A stretch of 45,959 bases of DNA, taken from positions 1 through 45,959 of the forward strand of contig VBJV01000022.1 of NCBI GenBank assembly GCA_005879785.1, written 5' to 3'. A model generated the notes under the pieces. It did not search any database, had not been told where the DNA came from, and saw only the letters and a list, made by a program, of their open reading frames with translations. The stretch is from Chloroflexota bacterium. GTDB taxonomy: Bacteria > Chloroflexota > Dormibacteria > Aeolococcales > Aeolococcaceae. Positions 1-8,799 of this stretch are shown one piece after another. Within the stretch, counting starts at the first letter, position 1. Every line of letters starts with the position of its first letter. Both the position numbers and the translations under genes were made by a program.

Positions 1-247
1 CGAAGCCGCCCATGACCACGGTGCTCGGGTCGAACTGCGCGTAGGGGGAGCCGCCATGGGCCATCGAGCGAGCCGCGCCCATGTAGGCGGCGAAGTCCTC
101 GAACGATCCGGCGAAGTGACCCGTGAGCGGGTCGACGACGAAGGATTTCACCGCGACGCCGGTGGCGAGGAGCGCGGCCACGCGGAGGAGCAGGCGGCCG
201 TTGCTCGCGTTCAGCGGCCGTCTCGCCGCAGGCTTGACGGCGATCAC
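1..247 (-). CDS. GT87-like (DUF2029) membrane glycosyltransferase, N-terminal fragment running off the window edge
   Basis: My reverse-strand translation from GTG 247: VIAVKPAARRPLNASNGRLLLRVAALLATGVAVKSFVVDPLTGHFAGSFEDFAAYMGAARSMAHGGSPYAQFDPSTVVMGGF. Open to the window edge, one TM segment, DF..Y..AAR...GGSPY motif. Absent from the ORF track because no stop is in the window. Confidence 0.6.
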   Translation of the reverse strand, partial: MIAVKPAARRPLNASNGRLLLRVAALLATGVAVKSFVVDPLTGHFAGSFEDFAAYMGAARSMAHGGSPYAQFDPSTVVMGGF

Positions 248-384
248 GCCGTTTGCCGGTCAGGGCGGAGCACGTGCCGAGTGTCGCAGCGCCGCCGAGC
301 CGGCGACGTGGCGGGAAGAACCCGTTACAACATCTCCCTGCCGCTTTCACCGATGGCGGTCCGTGCTGAGTCGGAGGTTGCACC

Positions 385-1242
385 ATGTCCCTGATCGCCG
401 TGATCACCGGAGCGTCGAGTGGGATCGGCGAGGCCACAGCACAGCGTCTGGCGCGGGAGCCGGGGGCGCGACTGGTGCTCGTGGCGCGCCGTGAGGACAG
501 GCTGCGTGCCCTCGTCCACTCCCTGCCGGCGCCTGCCACGTACGTTGCCGCGGACATCACCGATGCCGAGGCACCGTCGCGCGTCGCCGCGCACGTCGCT
601 GCAACGCACGGACGCCTGACCCTGCTCGTCAACAACGCCGGAGCGAGGTGGCATGGAACGTTCGCGGATGGTGGCTATGCCAACGTGCGGCAGACGATGG
701 CCGTGAACTTCGACGGCGCCGTGCGGATGACCGAAGCGCTGCTGCCGCTGCTGCGCTCCTCCGCGCCGAGCGCGATCGTCAACGTCGCCAGCGTGGCGGG
801 GCGCGTCGCCCGTGGCGGCGCCGGGGCGTATTCAGCAAGCAAGTTCGCGCTAGTTGGATGGAGCGACGCGCTCTATGCGGAAGAGCGCCCGCACGGAGTG
901 CACGTGGGTCTCGTCCTGCCGGGTTTCATCGCCACCGAGGGTTTTCCGGCGACCGAGCTGAGAAGCCGGTGGGTCACTCGCTGGATGGTCTCAGACACAG
1001 AGCGTGCGGCGAACGCCATCGTCGACGCGGGATTGCGCCGCCGCGTCGAGCGCTATGTCCCGCGCCCGTACGCCATCGCAGCGGCGGTGCGAGTGCTCGC
1101 CCCTGCGCTGCTGCGTCGGGTCCAGCGCGCGGGAGCAGGAGGTTTGCTGACGCCGCGAACCGGCGCGGATCTCGCCGGCGTCAATGGTGGTCAGCGGGGG
1201 ACTCGAACCCTCGACCTCGCGGATGTGAACCGCGCGCTCTAA
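385..1242 (+). CDS. Short-chain dehydrogenase/reductase
   Basis: TGASSGIGEA, NNAG and YSASK motifs; SD-like GGAGG before ATG. The last ~19 codons read antisense through the tRNA-Val gene. Confidence 0.88.
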   Translation: MSLIAVITGASSGIGEATAQRLAREPGARLVLVARREDRLRALVHSLPAPATYVAADITDAEAPSRVAAHVAATHGRLTLLVNNAGARWHGTFADGGYANVRQTMAVNFDGAVRMTEALLPLLRSSAPSAIVNVASVAGRVARGGAGAYSASKFALVGWSDALYAEERPHGVHVGLVLPGFIATEGFPATELRSRWVTRWMVSDTERAANAIVDAGLRRRVERYVPRPYAIAAAVRVLAPALLRRVQRAGAGGLLTPRTGADLAGVNGGQRGTRTLDLADVNRAL

Positions 1243-1261
1243 CCAACTGAGCTAGCTGACC
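1185..1261 (-). tRNA. tRNA-Val (anticodon CAC), with encoded CCA
   Basis: Reverse strand GGTCAGCTAGCTCAGTTGGTTAGAGCGCGCGGTTCACATCCGCGAGGTCGAGGGTTCGAGTCCCCCGCTGACCACCA; complete cloverleaf, anticodon loop TTCACAT. Confidence 0.95.
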
Positions 1262-1279
1262 GCCGGACCGGAGGGGCCG

Positions 1280-1285
1280 AGTCTA
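1280..1285 (-). promoter_or_regulatory. -10 element TAGACT upstream of tRNA-Val
   Basis: TAGACT on the minus strand about 18 nt upstream of the tRNA 5' end; same hexamer precedes several CDSs here. Confidence 0.45.
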
Positions 1286-1329
1286 AACAGCTTCGCGCTG
1301 AAACACCCGCGACGCCGGCGCGGCCATGG

Positions 1330-1713
1330 TCAGACTCCGGTGACCTTCGCGTAGGCGGCTTCGTCGAGCAACTCGGGCGAGGCCGGGCCCGCGCCCTCGA
1401 CGCGGATCATCCAGCCGTCGCCGTACGGATCGCTGTTGACCAGCTCGGGCTTGTCCGCCAGCGCCGCATTCACCTCTGCCACGGTGCCCCCGACCGGGGC
1501 GTAGAGGTCGCTCGCCGCCTTGACCGATTCGATCGAGCCGAACTTGGCGCCGGCGTCGAGCGCCGCGCCGACCTCCGGCAGCTCGACGAAGATCACGTCA
1601 CCGAGCTGAGCCTGCGCGAAATCGGTGATGCCGATGCGCGCGTCGCCGCCGTCGAGGCGGACCCACTCGTGGCTGGCGGTGAATCGGTATGCAGAGAGGT
1701 CTGGCACAGTCAC
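1330..1713 (-). CDS. gcvH: Glycine cleavage system H protein
   Basis: HEWVRLDGGDARIGITDFAQAQLGDVIFVELPEVG... with lipoyl-lysine context GSIESVKAASDLYAPVGG; GTG start overlaps gcvT stop (GTGA). Confidence 0.95.
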   Translation of the reverse strand: MTVPDLSAYRFTASHEWVRLDGGDARIGITDFAQAQLGDVIFVELPEVGAALDAGAKFGSIESVKAASDLYAPVGGTVAEVNAALADKPELVNSDPYGDGWMIRVEGAGPASPELLDEAAYAKVTGV

Positions 1714-2798
1714 GCTCCCTTGGGGCGGCGGTAGAAGGGCAGGGACACCATCTCCGCCTCTGCAGCGGTGCCCCGAATGTCGATGCTCAGCGGCGCGCCG
1801 GCGGCGACGTCGGGCGACAACGACGCCGTGGCAATGCTCCTGTCCAGTGTGAAGCTGTACGTCCCGCTGGTGACGGCGCCGACGACGGTATCCCCGCTGC
1901 GCACGGAGTGGCCGTGACGCGCGATGGCACGGCCGGCCACGCGCAGCCCGGTGAAGCGATGCGGAGGATGCGTGGGATCGATGCGCCGCAGCGCGCCGGC
2001 GCCGATGAAATCGCCCTTCTGCAGCTTGACGGTCCAACCGAGACCGCAGCTGAACGGGTCGACGCCTTCGTCCATGTCCTGCCCGTAGAGGCGCAGCCCC
2101 GCTTCGAGACGCAGCGTGTCGCGCGCGCCGAGCCCGCAGGGACGAAGCTGGACAGCCGAGCCGGCTGCCACCAGTGCGTCCCAGAGCGCCGGCGCCACAT
2201 CGTCACGCACGTACAGCTCGAGGCCGTCCTCACCCGTGTAGCCCGTGCGCGATACGCGCGCCGTCATCCCGGCGACGTCGGCGAAGAGGCAGTGAAAGGA
2301 CGGGATCGTCGAGGCCTGCACGGTCGAGAGCCGTTCCACCAGGGCGATTGCGTCCGGGCCCTGGACCGCGAGGAGTGCGGTGCTGTCGCTGACGTCCTCG
2401 ACATCCGTGCCCGTCGCCACGTGCGAACGCATCCACGCCAGGTCCTTGTCGCGGCAGGCGGCGTTGACCACAACCATGAAGGAGTCCTCGTCGCGATAGA
2501 CGACGACGTCGTCGACGATCCCGCCGGCGTCATCGCACATCACCGCGTACTGCGCACCGCCGGCGCCGACGCGGGCGATGTCGTTGGCGATCAGCCGCTG
2601 CACCGACGCTTCCGCCGTCGGGCCGGCAAGCCGCACCTCGCCCATGTGCGAGAGATCGAAGAGCCCCACACGGTTGCGCACCGCGAGATGCTCGTCACGA
2701 ATCGTCGAGTACTGCAGCGGCATGTCGAAGCCCGCGAATTCGACCATGCGCGCCCCGGCCGCGATGTGCCTGCCGTACAGCGGGGTTCGGGCGGCCAT
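1710..2798 (-). CDS. gcvT: Aminomethyltransferase (glycine cleavage T protein)
   Basis: MAARTPLYGRHIAAGARMVEFAGFDMPLQYS...FDLSHMGE...SRTGYTGEDGLELYV...CGLGARDTLRLEAGLRLYGQD. Confidence 0.95.
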   Translation of the reverse strand: MAARTPLYGRHIAAGARMVEFAGFDMPLQYSTIRDEHLAVRNRVGLFDLSHMGEVRLAGPTAEASVQRLIANDIARVGAGGAQYAVMCDDAGGIVDDVVVYRDEDSFMVVVNAACRDKDLAWMRSHVATGTDVEDVSDSTALLAVQGPDAIALVERLSTVQASTIPSFHCLFADVAGMTARVSRTGYTGEDGLELYVRDDVAPALWDALVAAGSAVQLRPCGLGARDTLRLEAGLRLYGQDMDEGVDPFSCGLGWTVKLQKGDFIGAGALRRIDPTHPPHRFTGLRVAGRAIARHGHSVRSGDTVVGAVTSGTYSFTLDRSIATASLSPDVAAGAPLSIDIRGTAAEAEMVSLPFYRRPKGA

Positions 2799-2868
2799 TG
2801 GACCCGCGAGTCTAGTACGTACCATTAGGGCTTCTCGTGCTGGACTGGACAGCGATCCACCCCCGGCC

Positions 2869-5316
2869 ATGATCGTCGCCGCCGTCGTGCTCGGAGCCGT
2901 GGTGGTCGCCCTGGCGGCAGCTTTCCTGTTCCTGCGCCATCGCCTGCTCCTGGTGTCACTGCCGCGCGTGCGCGGCACTGTGGAGGTGGACGGCCTGAGC
3001 GCTCGGGTGACCATCGCTCGCGACGCCTTCGGAATCCCCCACATCGACGCGGCTTCCCTCGGCGATGCCGCGCTCGCGATGGGGATAGCGCACGCGCAGG
3101 ACCGCCTGTGGCAGCTCGAGGTGACCCGCCGCGTGGCCGCCGGGCGGGTCAGCGAGTTCGCGGGAGCGGAGGGGATCGCGCTGGACCGGTTCGTACGGCG
3201 GCTCGGCCTCTTTCGGGTGGCGCGACAGGAGCTCGCAGACATGGACGCCGAGACCAAGGGGATGCTCGAGGCCTACGCCGCGGGGGTCAACTCGGTGATC
3301 ACCTCGGGCCGCCCCCTGCCGCTCGAGTTCCGCCTCCTCAAGCTGATGCCGGAGCCCTGGCAGCCGATCCACAGCATCGCCGCGGGCAAGCTGCTCGCCC
3401 TGGGCCTCAGCCTCAACTGGGACACGGAGATGCAGCGCCTCGAGCTGCTCCGGGCGATCGGCCCGGACCGGGCGGCTCGCCTGGACATCGTCTACCCGGC
3501 GGCCAACCCGCTGATTCTCGCCGACACCGCAGACGCGGTTGGGACGGGTGAGAATCGCGCCGCGCTGGCGGCGATGTTCCAGGAGACCTCGCGCTGGATT
3601 CCGGGTGCGGGCGGCGGCAGCAACTCGTGGGTGATCAGCGGCAGCCGCACCGGCACCGGGCGCGCCCTGCTCTGCAACGACCCGCATCTGGCCCCGAGCG
3701 TGCCGTCGGTCTGGTACGCGGCACACGTCCGCGCCGGCGACGACTTCGAGACCACCGGCGTGACGTTGCCGGGGATTCCGCTCGTGATCATCGGCCACAA
3801 CGAGCGCATCGCCTGGGGATTCACGAACTCGTTCGCCGACTGCCAGGACCTGGTGATCGAGGAGTTCGAATCCGCGGCGGCGCAGCGCTACCGCACCGAG
3901 CGCGGTTTCGAGGCCACGACGATGCTGCGCGAGATCATCCGCGTGAAGGGGGCGTCGGACGAGCTCGAGGAGGTAGTCGTGACGCGCCACGGTCCCATCG
4001 TCGAGCGCGTCGAGGACCCGGCGCGCAACCGCTGGCACGGCCTCGCGCTGCAGTGGACGGCGCTGACGCCGGGCGCGTCGATGCAGGGACTGCTCGCGCT
4101 GCAGCGTGCTTCTGATTGGGCATCGTTCCGCGATGCGCTGGCGCACCTCGACGCGCCGTCACAGAACGCGGTGTACGCGGACGTCGACGGCCACATCGGC
4201 TACCTGCTCTGCGGCCGCGTGCCCATCCGCCGGCGTCAGCCCAGCGGATTGCCGGTCCCCGGCTGGAGCGGAGACGCACTCTGGACGGGTTTTCTCGCCC
4301 CTCGAGACATGCCGATGTCGTACGACCCTCCGGACGGTGTGATCATCACCGCCAACAACCGCATCGTCGGCAGCGGCTTCCCGCACTACATCGGCGCCGA
4401 CTACATGAACGGGTACCGCGCGCTGCGCATCGGCGAGCTGCTGGCGGAGCGATCACCCGACCTGGCGTCGATGGCGGAGGCGCAGATGGACATGGTCTGC
4501 CCTCCGGCGCGCCAGGTGGCCCGGCTGCTGGCCGGCATGTCCTTCACCGCACCGGTGGCCGAGCAAGCGCGGGCGCTGCTGGCCGCGTGGGATGGCGTGG
4601 CCGCACCGAACGGGCTCGAGGCAACGGTGTACGAGGCGTTCCTGCGACGCCTGGCCGAACATTCCCTGAAACCGCTATGCGGTGACGCCTGGCGGATTCT
4701 CGCGGGCATCGACCTCCAGCATCCGGTGTTCGAATACCCGGGCAACCTCGCCGGCCGGCTCACCCCAGCCCTGCTCGAGCGCTGGGAGGGACGCGACGAA
4801 CGGCTCTTCGAAGGCCAGACGACCTGGGGCGATGTGGTCGGCCGTGCCCTCGAGGACGGCTGGAGCGACCTGCGAAGCCGCTACGGCCGGCGGATGCGGC
4901 GCTGGCGCTGGGGGCGCGCGCACGCGCTTCCCCTGGTCCACCTGGTCGGGCGGCGGCGCCCGCTCGGGCTCATCTTCAATGCCGGGAAGCTGCGCGTGGG
5001 CGGCAACATCGACACCGTGCTGGCGACGTCGTACATGCCCGGCGATCCCTTCGCCACCAGGCTCTTCGCGCCGTCATGGCGGCAGGTGATCGACGTCGGC
5101 AACTGGGACGCGTGCGGCGGAGTTCATTTCCCGGGGCAGTCAGGGCAGCCGGGCTCGAGGCACTACAAGGACCTCAGCGGTCGCTGGCTGCGCAACCGCC
5201 AGTTCCCCCTCTACTGGAGCGACGAACTGGTCCGCCGGCACGCCCGCAGCCGCCTGATGCTCGTTCCCGCCCCGGCGGTGCACGCCCGACCGGAGAAAGC
5301 GGACGCCGCCGCGTGA
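2869..5316 (+). CDS. Penicillin acylase family protein (Ntn hydrolase), membrane-anchored
   Basis: N-terminal TM; ARDAFGIPHIDA, HAQDRLWQLE, GGGSNSWVISGSRTGTGRALLCNDPHL (nucleophile Ser region). Confidence 0.9.
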   Translation: MIVAAVVLGAVVVALAAAFLFLRHRLLLVSLPRVRGTVEVDGLSARVTIARDAFGIPHIDAASLGDAALAMGIAHAQDRLWQLEVTRRVAAGRVSEFAGAEGIALDRFVRRLGLFRVARQELADMDAETKGMLEAYAAGVNSVITSGRPLPLEFRLLKLMPEPWQPIHSIAAGKLLALGLSLNWDTEMQRLELLRAIGPDRAARLDIVYPAANPLILADTADAVGTGENRAALAAMFQETSRWIPGAGGGSNSWVISGSRTGTGRALLCNDPHLAPSVPSVWYAAHVRAGDDFETTGVTLPGIPLVIIGHNERIAWGFTNSFADCQDLVIEEFESAAAQRYRTERGFEATTMLREIIRVKGASDELEEVVVTRHGPIVERVEDPARNRWHGLALQWTALTPGASMQGLLALQRASDWASFRDALAHLDAPSQNAVYADVDGHIGYLLCGRVPIRRRQPSGLPVPGWSGDALWTGFLAPRDMPMSYDPPDGVIITANNRIVGSGFPHYIGADYMNGYRALRIGELLAERSPDLASMAEAQMDMVCPPARQVARLLAGMSFTAPVAEQARALLAAWDGVAAPNGLEATVYEAFLRRLAEHSLKPLCGDAWRILAGIDLQHPVFEYPGNLAGRLTPALLERWEGRDERLFEGQTTWGDVVGRALEDGWSDLRSRYGRRMRRWRWGRAHALPLVHLVGRRRPLGLIFNAGKLRVGGNIDTVLATSYMPGDPFATRLFAPSWRQVIDVGNWDACGGVHFPGQSGQPGSRHYKDLSGRWLRNRQFPLYWSDELVRRHARSRLMLVPAPAVHARPEKADAAA

Positions 5317-5981
5317 ACCGGCCGCCCCGGCGAGGCGAGGCCGGCATCGTGCGCGGATGCTGCCTCGGGATCGTGGCGCTGCTGCTGATCAGCGGCCTGG
5401 CCGCGTACGCAGTGGACCGGGCGATGGCGGCGCCTCAGCTGGGCGCCCCTCCCGCCGGTCCCGACCACGGCAGCAGCGAGCTGGCCATCGCCGTGACTCT
5501 CGGCCGCGAGCTGGCGGTGGCACTCGCGCTGCGACCGCACGGAGCGATAACGCTGAGCGAGCACGACCTCACGGTCATCGCTGCGGAGCACAATCCCGAC
5601 CCGCCCGCATATCGAAATCTCGCCGTCCGCATCCGCGACGCCTTGCTGGTGCTCGCTGCCGACGTGTCGGTGGGGCCGATAGCCAGCACGGCTGTCGCGC
5701 ACGTGAGCGTGACCGTCGACGACCCGACCGGGGCCGAGCCACGCATCACGTCGCAGCTGCGCGAGCTGGACGCGGGCCAGCTCGGTCTGCCCGGCTGGCT
5801 TCGCGACCGCTTCGCCGGCGCGGTCACGCGGTCGACGTCACTGGGGGTGCTCTTCGGTGACGACGCGGTGCTGAAGGCGGTGGCCGGGAGCGTCGAATGC
5901 GCTGGCGTCACGCAGGCGGGCCTGCGCATCGGCGTGCACCGGCCGGGCGTTGCTCCCGACCCGTCGGCCTGCGCCTCATGA
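5313..5981 (+). CDS. Membrane-anchored protein of unknown function; weak resemblance to LmeA/YpmS-like lipid-binding proteins
   Basis: GTGA overlap with the acylase stop; N-terminal TM (GIVALLLISGLAAYAVD), then ITLSEHDLTVIAA...QLRELDAGQLGLPGWL. Confidence 0.6.
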   Translation: MNRPPRRGEAGIVRGCCLGIVALLLISGLAAYAVDRAMAAPQLGAPPAGPDHGSSELAIAVTLGRELAVALALRPHGAITLSEHDLTVIAAEHNPDPPAYRNLAVRIRDALLVLAADVSVGPIASTAVAHVSVTVDDPTGAEPRITSQLRELDAGQLGLPGWLRDRFAGAVTRSTSLGVLFGDDAVLKAVAGSVECAGVTQAGLRIGVHRPGVAPDPSACAS

Positions 5982-6808
5982 GACTGCGCGACATACTGGA
6001 GTGGAGCGCCGAGCTCGCGGGTCACGACGGCGTGCCCCCGGATTCGCAGGTGTACATCGAGTCACCGGGGGAGGTGCGGCGCGTGCTGTTCGGAGTGGAT
6101 ATCGACGTCGGCGAGCTGCTCTATGCGCGAGACGCCGGGTTCGACGCGGTTCTGGCCCACCATCCCGTAGGCGACCGCGCGCACCTGGACCTGGCTCAGG
6201 TGGTGCGCCGCCAGGTGCCGCAGATGGTCGCCGAGGGCGTGCCCGGCGATGTCGCCGAGGCAGCTGTGGCCCAGCGGCTGGAACGACCGCAGCGCGCGCT
6301 GCACGTGGCCAACGTCAACCGCGTGGTCGACACCGCTCGTCTGGTCGGAGTGCCGCTGGCGAACGTGCACCTCGCCTGCGACATCATCGGCCGGCAGGTC
6401 ATCGTCGACCTTCTCGCGGCGCGCGCCTCGACCGCGAGCCGGGTGGGCGATGCCATCGACTGGCTCGAGGAGTTGCCGGAGATGATCGGCGGCTACACGC
6501 GTCCCGAGGCATGGGTCGGCAGCGCCGGCCTGCCGCTGGGGCGCTACACGGTGGCGATGGCCGGCGGCATCAGCGGCGGGCATCCCGCGTTTCGCGAGTA
6601 CTTCCGCGCCGGTGTCGACACGATCTTCGCGATGCACATCCCCGAGGAGGATCTCGCCCGGCTCCGCGACGACCCGCTCGCGAAGGGGCGCACGCTGGTC
6701 GTGACCGGACACATGAGCACCGACAGCATCGGCATCAATCGGGTCATCGCCGGGCTCGAGGAGCGCGGCATCGCCGTCACGCGCACAAGCGGGGTGATCG
6801 CGCCCTAG
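5978..6808 (+). CDS. NIF3/YbgI-like dinuclear metal-binding protein
   Basis: GVDIDVGELLYARDAGFDAVLAHHPVGDRAH and C-terminal VVTGHMSTDSIGINRVIAGLEERGIAV; ATGA overlap with the upstream gene. Confidence 0.65.
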   Translation: MRLRDILEWSAELAGHDGVPPDSQVYIESPGEVRRVLFGVDIDVGELLYARDAGFDAVLAHHPVGDRAHLDLAQVVRRQVPQMVAEGVPGDVAEAAVAQRLERPQRALHVANVNRVVDTARLVGVPLANVHLACDIIGRQVIVDLLAARASTASRVGDAIDWLEELPEMIGGYTRPEAWVGSAGLPLGRYTVAMAGGISGGHPAFREYFRAGVDTIFAMHIPEEDLARLRDDPLAKGRTLVVTGHMSTDSIGINRVIAGLEERGIAVTRTSGVIAP

Positions 6809-6909
6809 CCTCCGGCTTGCCGCATGGAGCCATGCCGAGCCCCTGTCCCAGTCGACTCATCGCGGAAGCTCCAACGTGCGGCGTGCCGGGTGCGGCATAC
6901 CCTGACGGC

Positions 6910-8799
6910 GTGCGTCGCATCGTCACCGTCGTCGCCGCCCTGGTCGTGGCGGGTTGCAGCCTGCCGATACCCTCGCCCATCGACACGTCGACGCCGACCC
7001 CGAAACCGGTCACCGCGCTCGATGCGCGGCAGGTCTCCGCGGTGCTCCGCGCGGCGCAGGCGCACATGTTCGCCAATCGCTACTCGGCCGCCGACTCTGC
7101 GTACGCCAGGCTGCTGCGTGAGGCGCCGCTCAACGGAGAGGCGCATGCGGAGTACGCGCTGTTCCTCAACTACCGCAATCTGCAGGCCGCCGCGCGGATG
7201 GAGGCAGCGCGTGCTGTCGCGCTGGACGCCGGCAACGGACACGTCACGGCCATCCAGTGCCGCGTCGAGGACTGGTCGCAGCAGCTGCCCGCCGCGCTGA
7301 GCAACGGGCGGCGCGCGGTGAAGAAGGCGCCGGCCGACCCCCTGGCTCATCTGTTCCTGGCCGAGGTCCTCGCCGACACCGGCGACCTCACCGGATCACA
7401 GCGAGAGATCGATGCCGCGTCGCCGCTGATCGACCACAAGCCGACCGATTACCTGCAGGCCGAGCGTCAGCGCGAGATGGCCAACCTTGCGGGTGCCCGC
7501 GGAGACCGGAGCGCGCAGATCGCAGCCTTCACCGCCGCGCGGGCCACGCAGCCACTGTGGCTGTACCGCTCCGTGGAGCTGGTCGACGCCGAGGTGACGG
7601 CCGGCGATCGCGCGGCTGCGGCCAGCGTGCTCGACGTCGCGGCCATGCTGAGCCCGGACGATGTCGAGACGCTGCGCGTCCTGGGTGAAGACGCGCTCTT
7701 CGCGGGCGACGCGTCCGCCGCAGCCGCCATCTGGGCCAAGGCACGAGCGCTGGCGCCCGGCGATGCCCAGGTGCTCGACATGGCCGGCGAAGCGGCGGTT
7801 GCCGCCACACATGACATCAACGCGGGCGTCGCCGCTTTCCTGGCAGCGCTCAACGCCGAGCGGACGGACGCGGACGCCGCCGCCTACCTGCTGGCACTCT
7901 CGCTCTATGTCCAGCACCGCCCGCCGCTCGGTCGCAGCGAGATCGCGGATGCCACCGAGCAGGACGTCGCCGAGTCGCGTGAGCGCGCGCCGGCTCCGCC
8001 CCCGGACCCCGAGACGTCCTGGGCTGCGGGCGCCGCCCAGGCCCTCGCTGCAGTCAATGCGGCCCGCGCTGCAGCGGGGCTCGGACCGGTACGTCTCGAC
8101 AGCAGGCTGACGTCGAGCGCACGGTCGCATTCGTATTACTGGCTTTTCAACGTCCTGTCACCGGCGGTGGCGGGACTGGGCATTCACAGCGAGACACCCG
8201 GGGCGGCCGGATTCAGTGGCAGGCAGCCGTGGGATCGTGCGACGGCGTTCGGCTACCCGAACCAGCGGGTGGGCGAGGACATCGCGCATCAGGGCTCGGC
8301 GACCGACGCCGTGGGCGACTGGGTGAACAGCGTGTACCACCGGTTCGCCATCATGCGTGCCGACCTCAGCGTCATCGGTTTCGGGTCGGGCGCCGTCGGC
8401 GCGCTCACGATCCAGGACATGGAGTTCGGATTCGCGCCCGCCCGCAGCGCTCCACCAGTGCTCTATCCGGGGCCGGCCCAGACACAGGTTCCAGCCACTT
8501 TTGTCGATAATGAGCTGCCCGACCCGGTGCCGGCGGGCAAGCCGCGAACGACCGGTTACCCGGTGACCGTCACATTCTCGGTGGCGGACACCGTGCGCCT
8601 GTCCGCGTTCACGCTCGCCGGCCCCGACGGAACCGCCGTGGTTGCCTACTTGCTGCCACCCTCGGCAGCAACTGAGAACTCAGCCTCACTGCTGCCGGCC
8701 GCGCCGCTGAGTCCCGGCGCCACCTACAGCGCTCACGTCGTCGCGGTGGTCAACGGACGGCGGTTCGACCGGACTTGGAGCTTCACCACCGCCTCCTGA
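6910..8799 (+). CDS. Lipoprotein with TPR-like region, CAP/SCP-PR1 domain and C-terminal Ig-like domain
   Basis: GTG start after TACCCT + 6 nt; lipobox VVAGC; TPR-like helices; CAP signature AVNAARAAAGLGPVRLDSRLTSSARSHSYYW...GEDIAHQ...DWVNSVYHRFAIMRADLSVIGFG. Confidence 0.75.
   Translation: MRRIVTVVAALVVAGCSLPIPSPIDTSTPTPKPVTALDARQVSAVLRAAQAHMFANRYSAADSAYARLLREAPLNGEAHAEYALFLNYRNLQAAARMEAARAVALDAGNGHVTAIQCRVEDWSQQLPAALSNGRRAVKKAPADPLAHLFLAEVLADTGDLTGSQREIDAASPLIDHKPTDYLQAERQREMANLAGARGDRSAQIAAFTAARATQPLWLYRSVELVDAEVTAGDRAAAASVLDVAAMLSPDDVETLRVLGEDALFAGDASAAAAIWAKARALAPGDAQVLDMAGEAAVAATHDINAGVAAFLAALNAERTDADAAAYLLALSLYVQHRPPLGRSEIADATEQDVAESRERAPAPPPDPETSWAAGAAQALAAVNAARAAAGLGPVRLDSRLTSSARSHSYYWLFNVLSPAVAGLGIHSETPGAAGFSGRQPWDRATAFGYPNQRVGEDIAHQGSATDAVGDWVNSVYHRFAIMRADLSVIGFGSGAVGALTIQDMEFGFAPARSAPPVLYPGPAQTQVPATFVDNELPDPVPAGKPRTTGYPVTVTFSVADTVRLSAFTLAGPDGTAVVAYLLPPSAATENSASLLPAAPLSPGATYSAHVVAVVNGRRFDRTWSFTTAS

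Noticed and set aside
648-1250. ORF ending WWSAGDSNPRPRGCEPRALTN
   Set aside because: Well-known type of spurious tail from antisense translation of a tRNA; shadow of the SDR gene.
2837-2872. 11-codon uORF (VLDWTAIHPRP) overlapping the acylase start as ATGA, preceded by TAGGGC
   Set aside because: Geometry resembles the leaderless pattern, but the hexamer ends in C and an ORF this short could be chance; no other support.
5950-6909. N-terminal part of the 949-aa ORF 5950-8799
   Set aside because: Overlaps the NIF3-like gene in another frame; the lipoprotein starts at GTG 6910.
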